Source: Brasilonema sp. UFV-L1
GTDB lineage: Bacteria; Cyanobacteriota; Cyanobacteriia; Cyanobacteriales; Nostocaceae
NCBI RefSeq assembly: GCF_012912105.1
Contig: NZ_QMEA01000137.1
Coordinates: 1-64,000, forward strand
Length of the DNA: 64,000 bases
Direction: 5' to 3'
This document shows positions 58,392-64,000 of this stretch, piece by piece. Position 1 is the first letter of the stretch. The number at the start of each line of letters is the position of its first letter. Made by a program: the position numbers and the translations under genes. The notes under the pieces were generated by a model that saw only the letters and a list, made by a program, of their open reading frames with translations, did no database searches and was not told where the DNA came from.

Positions 58392-59324
58392 ATGCCAAAC
58401 CCGCAAATTTCTGCCATTATTTGCACTCACAATCGAGATACCTATCTAGGCGCAGCGATAGATAGCCTTTTGGCACAGGATTTTTTTGGTGAGTTTGAAG
58501 TCATAGTGGTGGATAATGGGTCGAGCGATCGCACAAGCGAAGTCGTCAAACACAGAAGCCACGATCCTCGCCTTAAGTATATCTTTGAGCCTGTCATTGG
58601 TTTATCTGTTGCTCGCAACACTGGCGCGAGAGTTGCTAGTGCTGAAATTTTGGCATATCTTGATGATGATGCCGAGGCTAGCTCTGACTGGCTACAGATT
58701 TTGTACTTGGCTTATAAAGACAATCCCAAATTAGCAATTGCGGGTGGCAAAGTCACTCTACTATGGCCTGAAGGAACCCAAGCACCACATTGGCTATCAA
58801 AAGGATTATCTGCCAATTTGGGAGCATACGACTTGGGCGATAGTATCGTCTACATTGATAACCCAGGACAAACCCCCAGAGGCTTAAACTATTCTATACG
58901 CCGCAGCTTTTTAGAAAAAATAGGGGGTTTTGATACTCATCTCGGTCGAGTTGGGACAAAATTACTATCCAACGAAGAACTGCAAATGACTGAATTTGCC
59001 TTGCAACACCAAATGCAAGTTGCTTATCTTCCCAACGCCAAAGTTGCTCACAATGTTGCCCCAGAACGCCTTAAGCGTTCTTGGTTTTTTAATCGAGGTT
59101 GGTGGCAAGGGGTGAGTGAGTGTTACCGGGAACAACTTGCTGGCAAAGCTGGTTTAGGGCAGTTGCAGCGTGGTAGCGAGCGATTTCTGCGTGGCTTATA
59201 TAAAACAGTACAGTACTTTAGTGATCCAGCAGAAAGGTTTGATAAATTTGTGTATGCATATGGTCAAATTGGTTACTTAAGTACCGCGATTCAGGGTCTT
59301 CTGTCCAAATCAAAGAAAGAGTAG
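58392..59324 (+). CDS. family 2 glycosyltransferase
   Basis: 310 residues. GT-A fold: ISAIICTHNRDTYLGAAIDSL, EVIVVDNGSSDRT, the metal-binding LAYLDDDAEASSDW (DxD near residue 95), and the acceptor loop NEELQMTEFALQH with the catalytic E(D). No membrane helix is present, so it is cytoplasmic or peripheral. It adds a sugar from a nucleotide donor, probably to a surface polysaccharide, as it is 6 bases from a second glycosyltransferase and near an acetyltransferase gene. The exact sugar cannot be read. Confidence 0.9.
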   Translation: MPNPQISAIICTHNRDTYLGAAIDSLLAQDFFGEFEVIVVDNGSSDRTSEVVKHRSHDPRLKYIFEPVIGLSVARNTGARVASAEILAYLDDDAEASSDWLQILYLAYKDNPKLAIAGGKVTLLWPEGTQAPHWLSKGLSANLGAYDLGDSIVYIDNPGQTPRGLNYSIRRSFLEKIGGFDTHLGRVGTKLLSNEELQMTEFALQHQMQVAYLPNAKVAHNVAPERLKRSWFFNRGWWQGVSECYREQLAGKAGLGQLQRGSERFLRGLYKTVQYFSDPAERFDKFVYAYGQIGYLSTAIQGLLSKSKKE

Positions 59325-59330
59325 CAACTC

Positions 59331-60281
59331 ATGACTGATATGTCTTTCAAATTACCAGTTTCCGTACTGATACCCGCAAAAAACGAACAAGTCAATTTGC
59401 CCGCTTGTCTAGCAAGTGTTCAAAGAGCTGATGAGGTGTTTGTTGTAGATTCTCAAAGTAGTGATAAAAGCGTCGAAATTGCTCAAAGTTATGGCGCAAA
59501 CGTTGTACAGTTTTACTTTAATGGAAGCTGGCCTAAAAAGAAAAATTGGTCTTTAGCAAACTTACCCTTCCGTAACGAATGGGTGTTAATTGTTGATTGC
59601 GATGAGCGCATTACCCCAGAACTGTGGGATGAAATTGCTCAAGCAATTCAAAAGCCTCAACACAATGGTTACTACCTCAACCGCCGAGTCTTTTTTTTAG
59701 GAACATGGATTCGCCACGGTGGTAAATATCCCGATTGGAATTTACGTTTATTTAAACATCAAAAAGGTCACTACGAAAACCTGAATACAGAGGATATTCC
59801 CAACACTGGTGATAACGAAGTTCACGAACACGTTATCTTGGATGGAAAAGCCGGATATCTGAAAAACGATATGATACACGAAGATTTCCGTGACCTTTAT
59901 CACTGGATAGAACGGCATAATCGTTATTCCAATTGGGAAGCTCATGTCTATCAAAATCTGCTCACAGGTAAAGATGATAGTGATACAATCGCCGCAAATC
60001 TCTTCGGGAATGCCGTACAACGTAAACGCTTTCTGAAAAAACTGTGGGTGCGATTACCATTTAAACCGTTTTTGCGGTTTGTTTTGTTTTACATCATTCA
60101 GCGCGGCTTTTTGGATGGTAGAGCCGGGTATATTTATGCACGACTTTTAAGTCAGTATGAGTATCAAATAGGCGTAAAACTATACGAATTACGGCAGTAT
60201 GGTGGTCATCTCAATATCACATCTACTCCCAGTACTGAGAAACCTTCTCTATCTCAAGAAATCGGGCAAACAGTACTTTAG
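59331..60281 (+). CDS. family 2 glycosyltransferase (WaaE/KdtX-like)
   Basis: 316 residues. VSVLIPAKNEQVNLPACLASVQRADEVFVVDSQSSDKS, then KKKNWSLANLPFRNEWVLIVDCDERITPELWDEI and the GKYPDWNLRLFKHQKG segment fit the lipopolysaccharide-core beta-glucosyltransferase type. The C-terminal region (KPFLRFVLFYIIQRGFLDG) is membrane-associating. It starts 6 bases after the previous glycosyltransferase stop, so they are one operon. The hairpin repeat at 60316-60440 follows and may end the transcript. Confidence 0.88.
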   Translation: MTDMSFKLPVSVLIPAKNEQVNLPACLASVQRADEVFVVDSQSSDKSVEIAQSYGANVVQFYFNGSWPKKKNWSLANLPFRNEWVLIVDCDERITPELWDEIAQAIQKPQHNGYYLNRRVFFLGTWIRHGGKYPDWNLRLFKHQKGHYENLNTEDIPNTGDNEVHEHVILDGKAGYLKNDMIHEDFRDLYHWIERHNRYSNWEAHVYQNLLTGKDDSDTIAANLFGNAVQRKRFLKKLWVRLPFKPFLRFVLFYIIQRGFLDGRAGYIYARLLSQYEYQIGVKLYELRQYGGHLNITSTPSTEKPSLSQEIGQTVL

Positions 60282-60315
60282 GAGAAACTGAGGACAAGGG
60301 GACGCATGAATCCAT

Positions 60316-60440
60316 AAAAAACGGAGTCAGCCTTATTAGAACGAGTACTCGTGGGTGCCGACAGTGAAACTAGACAAAGGAGCCAGTCTCGTGCGCGGGT
60401 TAAGCGCGTTGAGAGACCTGGCGTGCTGACTCCGTTTTTT
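60316..60440. repeat. hairpin repeat with CGAGTACTCG core, terminator-like
   Basis: A perfect 16-bp inverted repeat, AAAAAACGGAGTCAGC (60316-60331) with GCTGACTCCGTTTTTT (60425-60440), encloses ACGAGTACTCGT at 60341-60352. The core and the flanking CTTATTAGA match, on the opposite strand, the repeats near tnpB. The T-run at the 3' arm makes it a good terminator for the glycosyltransferase operon. Confidence 0.8.
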
Positions 60441-60518
60441 ACCGAATTTTTCCACGGGGAGGACACTTCCAAAAATTATCCACGAGATACGAAACAAGTA
60501 AGCTTGTGAGCTTGAGTA

Positions 60519-61082
60519 ATGACTAATGATGAACCTTTTGTAGATTTACGTAAATATAACCAATCCTGGTTTGATCGAGGACGAGCAGGTTGGTATATTT
60601 TGTTATGGTGGTTTGTACAGGCGATCGCCTTCCCCCTGACTCCTCACCCATTCAATAGTCTACGTTGCGCCTTGCTGCGGCTTTTTGGTGCTCATATTGG
60701 TAAAGGCGTATTAATTCGACCGAGTGCCCGCTTTACTTATCCTTGGAAAATTACAATCGGGGATTACAGCTGGATTGGAGATGACGTAGTTCTCTACAGT
60801 CTTGACCAAATCAACATCGGTGAACACTGCGCTATCTCTCAAAAAAGTTACTTGTGTACTGGTAGCCATGATATAACAGACCCAGCTTTTGGGTTGAAAA
60901 CAGGAAGTATCACCATTGGCAATGGAGCATGGATAGCCGCTGATTGCTTCATTGGACTGGGAGTGACAATTGGGGCTAATGCTGTAATTGGTGCTCGTAG
61001 TACTGTTTTCAGTGACATACCCCCTGGGCAAGTTAGCTGGGGAAATCCCTGCACTCCCCAATATCTAAGAAAGATGAGATAG
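60519..61082 (+). CDS. WcaF-like hexapeptide acetyltransferase
   Basis: 187 residues. An N-terminal amphipathic or membrane segment (GWYILLWWFVQAIAFPL) is followed by a left-handed beta-helix of hexapeptide repeats (IGKGVLIRPSARFTYPWKITIGDYSWIGDDVVLYS through VTIGANAVIGARSTVFSD) and the catalytic histidine in CTGSHDITDP. The colanic-acid WcaF group O-acetylates exopolysaccharide sugars using acetyl-CoA. It follows the two glycosyltransferases on the same strand, supporting a polysaccharide role. Confidence 0.88.
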   Translation: MTNDEPFVDLRKYNQSWFDRGRAGWYILLWWFVQAIAFPLTPHPFNSLRCALLRLFGAHIGKGVLIRPSARFTYPWKITIGDYSWIGDDVVLYSLDQINIGEHCAISQKSYLCTGSHDITDPAFGLKTGSITIGNGAWIAADCFIGLGVTIGANAVIGARSTVFSDIPPGQVSWGNPCTPQYLRKMR

Positions 61083-61165
61083 GGAGGGCAGAAAGCAGAA
61101 CGGATAAGGATTTTTATCTGTAGTGCTGTACTACAAGCTCATGACCTACAAAACTTCAGAGGATG

Positions 61166-61747
61166 TCAAACCGCTTTGAAATACTGGATGTCGTCCTTAA
61201 GATACGAGCACACCTTACCAGCTTTTTGTAATCGTCTGCCAACTGAGAGAATATCCTCAATTCGTTTCCCCAGCTTTAACTTCAATTCCAAAACGCTCAG
61301 TTCCCCAAGACGCACCAGTTCTAGAAATTGCTCTGGAAAGCTCTTGTCAATCATATTGGGAACTGCAGCCTCCAAACTGAGTGCCCACCAACACGGCTTA
61401 CCAGCCCCGGTTCCAAACCGAAAAACCTTTTTTCGAGCCTCCAGATAAGTCAGTTTTTTAAGAGTCGTACTTCTACTCATTGCGATGTGAGATGCAATTT
61501 CTGAGGTTGTCTGAGGGATTCTCAGTAGTGAGATGATAGCTGCCTCTTCCTGTTTAGATAAAGGTAATTCAGTTAATGTGTTCGCTTGGCGTCTACTTCT
61601 GGTTGAAAACGGAATTGGATTTAATCCCTTTAACTCAGTGCATTTCAAGCAAACTGGTTTTCCGCGCAGAAAAGTTCTAGGGATGCTTTGGGATTGGCAA
61701 AATTGACAAACTTGTGATGTACAACCAGGGTAAATATACAACTCCAC
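61166..61747 (-). CDS. zinc-ribbon and winged-HTH DNA-binding protein
   Basis: 193 residues from GTG with a perfect GGAGG 6 bases upstream. The N-terminus has two cysteine pairs (CQFC near residue 15 and CLKC near 33) for a zinc ribbon. Residues about 68-120 form a winged helix (KQEEAAIISLLRIPQTTSEIASHIAMSRSTTLKKL). The C-terminus holds a second helical domain (LSVLELKLKLGKRIEDILSVGRRLQKAGKV). I do not know a named family; such proteins occur on cyanobacterial plasmids and islands. It may regulate the accessory region to its right. Confidence 0.7.
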   Translation of the reverse strand: MELYIYPGCTSQVCQFCQSQSIPRTFLRGKPVCLKCTELKGLNPIPFSTRSRRQANTLTELPLSKQEEAAIISLLRIPQTTSEIASHIAMSRSTTLKKLTYLEARKKVFRFGTGAGKPCWWALSLEAAVPNMIDKSFPEQFLELVRLGELSVLELKLKLGKRIEDILSVGRRLQKAGKVCSYLKDDIQYFKAV

Positions 61748-62262
61748 TTTTATCCTCCTTACGCTGCTATGCCTGTTTTGATTTGTGCCAAAGCAATTTC
61801 AATTGCTTCAAAGTTCAGCTATTCAAAGTCATTAGAACAACAGAGTAAAAGCCCCTTTTTGGGGAAAACCATCAAAATAAATCTCCAACACGCGCTTGTG
61901 CTATAAGTTAGGAAACAAGAACTGCTCCGACTGACTCCTTTGTAGTTTCACAGTAGAGGAGTAATTCCTTTTAATTACGCTCTATGTGCCTTTGCATGGG
62001 AATTAAATCCATGTGTATAGCGTGTCTTGGGGAATTTCTTCTGTGTCTAGATATTTGAGCGCAGTTATGAGAGAATGTAGCCACACTAAAAACCTCACGG
62101 CTGCACGTAGCGTAAAGCAACTTTTTGAACGATAAACTACAGACTCTTCGTTGTAAGGAAAGCCTTATTTTTTTTCCTGAAGTCAGTAATAAAACGACAT
62201 CAGTAGACTTTCGCCTCGGTGATAAAGATGTCATAATTTTTGAAAGTTTTTTTGGTTAGTTT

Positions 62263-62285
62263 GCCGCTTGACGCGGCTTTTTTTT
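62263..62285 (+). terminator. GC-hairpin with T-run
   Basis: GCCGC (62263-62267) pairs with GCGGC (62273-62277), loop TTGAC, followed by eight T. It is a textbook intrinsic terminator on the plus strand, yet no gene is recognised upstream on that strand, so it may end a small RNA. Confidence 0.65.
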
Positions 62286-63179
62286 GAGAAGTTGCAAATA
62301 AGCAACTAATACGTGATGATTTGCTTGAATTAGCTGTTTTTAGCTGTATACTCTACGCACTGTGAAGACGATGAGTGCGGAGCTTTTGGTTTCACTCGCT
62401 GTCGTCATGTTAGGAACACTCTAAAAATGTCTGTCTTTGTTCTTGTGGACATGCTTCGTCTCGGCATGCTCCTTTGACAATACCCCAACCTTATACCAAG
62501 TTGGTGTCATTCGTGTAATCTGTCCGCAGCCAGCGGAACTAAGTGTAGCGTGGCAATCTCATGCTTCAAAGTTACACCATAGACTGCAATTTAGCTGAGG
62601 CAGCAGAAGCCCCACATCTGATGCGACCTACTGCAGAAAGACCCTCCTCACCGGAGAAATGACTGGAGAAATCGACTAAGCCCAGCCTACGGCTCGCTTC
62701 GCTAACGTCCATTAATTTGGAAACTCCGTTGCGAGCGTAACTCACATCTTGCGCCAAGAAAAATTGATGGGATTTTGTCACTCAGTACAAACCCTAAAGC
62801 CCTTATTTTACCGGCAAAAGCCAATAAAAAGCATGTAACTTTATTGCGCTGTTTTTTCCTCGTGCCCAAGCTTATACGGACAGGTGCAAGATCTGAGGTA
62901 AGCGTTGCAATATCGTTGAGTGAATAGGGCTTAGTCTATTTCTTTGTCCCAACGCGTCACCATAACTTTCGCTTCTCAAACATCACACATCCGCTTGTTC
63001 CAAATTCAAAAAACAACACTAAAGATGCAAACCCTGATATGGATAAAAAAAACAAAAGTAAAGATGCAACCCTGATATAGAACAAGAAATGTCTTTCGAG
63101 CGGAAAGTGTGTGTGTCGTGAGAAAACCTGTACAAAACGCAAGGAAGGCCCTACGCCCCAAAGTTGCGGAGCGACTTTG

Positions 63180-63244
63180 CCCCAAATCGGAGATTTGGGG
63201 AGGGGTTTTGGAAAACCCCTCCCCCGTTCCTGGAAGGAACGGGG
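63180..63244. repeat. chain of three perfect small palindromes
   Basis: CCCCAAATC-GGA-GATTTGGGG (63180-63200), AGGGGTTTT-GG-AAAACCCCT (63201-63220) and CCCCGTTCCT-GGA-AGGAACGGGG (63222-63244) follow each other directly; a weaker CAAAGT/ACTTTG hairpin (63159-63164, 63174-63179) precedes them. Each stem is perfect with a GGA or GG loop. Confidence 0.85.
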
Positions 63245-63440
63245 CAACCTACCTGAAGGGCAGATTGGGCAGTAGGGCCGACGAAGCCATCGCGTTGAAT
63301 CGTGTCACATTTGCGTAAAGAAACGAACCTTAACGTTAGCGGCTCCCGAAGGGAGCTTCCTTTGTTGTTGATTCGTTGTTGATTACTGAATACTGCATTC
63401 TGACTTGTTCAATCATCTGTTGTAACTGCTTGTGTGACGT

Positions 63441-63620
63441 TTAGTTAAAGGTCGTGCCTGTTCTGCGTTCGATTTTGTTGAGATATTCGACAATCGCTGC
63501 TTCCACAAGCCGACCTTTCCACATTGCTTGTTGCCTAGCGAACTCGTGTAACCTCTGGGCAACAGTTTTGTCTATGTATATGTTGACGTTGATTCTTTCT
63601 GTTTCAGTAGCTCTAGTCAT
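63441..63620 (-). CDS. small RHH (CopG-like) protein
   Basis: 59 residues. RINVNIYIDKTVAQRLHEFARQQ then KGRLVEAAIVEYLNKIE give the strand-helix-helix of a ribbon-helix-helix DNA-binding protein. ATG at 63620; no strong ribosome site is visible. No toxin gene overlaps or follows it on the minus strand, so an antitoxin role is not supported; plasmid or island regulator is likelier. It is divergent from the XRE gene with about 100 bases between. Confidence 0.75.
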   Translation of the reverse strand: MTRATETERINVNIYIDKTVAQRLHEFARQQAMWKGRLVEAAIVEYLNKIERRTGTTFN

Positions 63621-63720
63621 ATACTTTAAAAGTACTTACCAGTATTGATAAATATATTTATAACTTGAAATTCTAGTAAGTGCAACGTCATGATAGAAAT
63701 TTATTACTCAGTAAATGATT

Positions 63721-64000
63721 ATGGATGGTGACGCCCGCAATAAGTTAGCACAAGCCATTAAGGGAGCTAGGGGGGAGAGGAGTCAGAGGAGATTTGCCAA
63801 GGATTTGGGTGTAAGTTATGTGACTATCCAACTTTGGGAACGCGGAGAAGTTATCCCAGATTTGGGAAATTTGGAGGCGATCGCCACGTCTCGTGGACAA
63901 ACTCTTGAACAGTTGCTTGCCGAAATTAGAGGACAAGCACCAGAAGTCACCCATAAACCAAAAGTGGCAGAGGATGTTATCCCTACCGCCAGGCAGTTAT
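63721..64000 (+). CDS. XRE-family HTH protein, cut by window end
   Basis: At least 93 residues, open to the last base of the window. ARNKLAQAIKGARGERSQRRFAKDLGVSYVTIQLWERGEVIPD is a Cro/cI-type helix-turn-helix (residues about 7-45), followed by LEAIATSRGQTLEQLLAEI and a linker PEVTHKPKVAEDVIPTARQL that leads into an unseen C-terminal domain. Start is ATG 63721. A HIP1 site lies within. The divergent RHH gene suggests a shared regulatory region. Confidence 0.82.
   Translation, partial: MDGDARNKLAQAIKGARGERSQRRFAKDLGVSYVTIQLWERGEVIPDLGNLEAIATSRGQTLEQLLAEIRGQAPEVTHKPKVAEDVIPTARQL

Larger units (their letters stand above)
61748..63440. other. 1.7-kb gene-poor region
   Basis: No reliable gene. 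It holds a terminator (62263-62285), a direct repeat AAAGATGCAA(A)CCCTGATAT at about 63022 and 63060, the palindrome chain at 63180-63244, and at 63324-63372 a GCGGCTCCC-GGGAGCTTCCTTTGTT module also seen at about 42112-42145 near tnpB. Open frames of 60-97 codons here lack family features and are probably chance. Confidence 0.5.

Noticed and set aside
60711-61061. 116-codon minus-strand frame inside the acetyltransferase gene
   Set aside because: It is a shadow of the hexapeptide-repeat coding sequence.

Overview
This window is chromosomal DNA from a cyanobacterium, most likely a filamentous one of the Nostocales type. The evidence is direct. Photosynthesis genes are present (psb28, psaE, ndhO, a high-light-inducible protein, a fibrillin-like protein). 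HIP1 octamers (GCGATCGC) occur throughout genes on both strands. Intergenic spaces carry heptamer tandem repeats of the STRR kind known from heterocystous cyanobacteria, and a DevA-type ABC ATPase is encoded. No rRNA, tRNA or CRISPR array was recognised by eye.

Layout. 0.1-3.4 kb: a DUF2079 membrane protein and TldD. 3.6-12.8 kb: an accessory island. It has Uma2-type nuclease-fold proteins on both edges, an Rpn/DUF4351 protein with a duplicated 3' end, and a five-component conflict locus: EAD1 protein, MoxR ATPase, vWA protein, a CHAT protease-like protein and a TIR-EAD1 effector. The two EAD1 domains suggest the TIR and sensor/adaptor proteins meet by homotypic contact under control of the MoxR-vWA pair. 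12.8-25.6 kb: mostly housekeeping genes (dtd, psb28, moaB, mraY, psaE, fpg, ndhO, mdh, miaA, gyrB) plus a ParD/ParE-type toxin-antitoxin pair with a clear palindromic operator. 25.9-41.9 kb: a fasciclin lipoprotein, a 2-kb gene-poor stretch, sigA, hli, a GyrA/ParC subunit, a response regulator, a TPR protein, two small envelope proteins, a MacA/MacB/ATPase exporter operon and a convergent DevA-like ATPase.

42-50.2 kb is a mobile-element hot spot. A tnpB element with its own 55-aa RHH gene cuts off the N-terminus of a 14-blade WD40 STAND-type protein. A 126-bp MITE splits an RRM-like gene exactly at a TA dinucleotide. An iscB gene with an upstream HEARO/omega RNA abuts the C-terminal remnant of a DOPA-dioxygenase-like gene. 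50.3-61.1 kb: a sigma-like regulator, a Wzz/tyrosine-kinase-type polysaccharide protein, RNase Z, cobU, and a glycosyltransferase/acetyltransferase cluster for surface polysaccharide. 61.2-64 kb: a gene-poor end with three small DNA-binding proteins (zinc-ribbon/HTH, RHH, XRE) and chains of small palindromes.

Short repeats are a theme. Some lie inside reading frames (miaA, the topoisomerase A subunit, the MoxR 3' end), and one hairpin family keeps its core while its stems differ from copy to copy. All functional calls come from reading motifs in the translations; no database search was possible.
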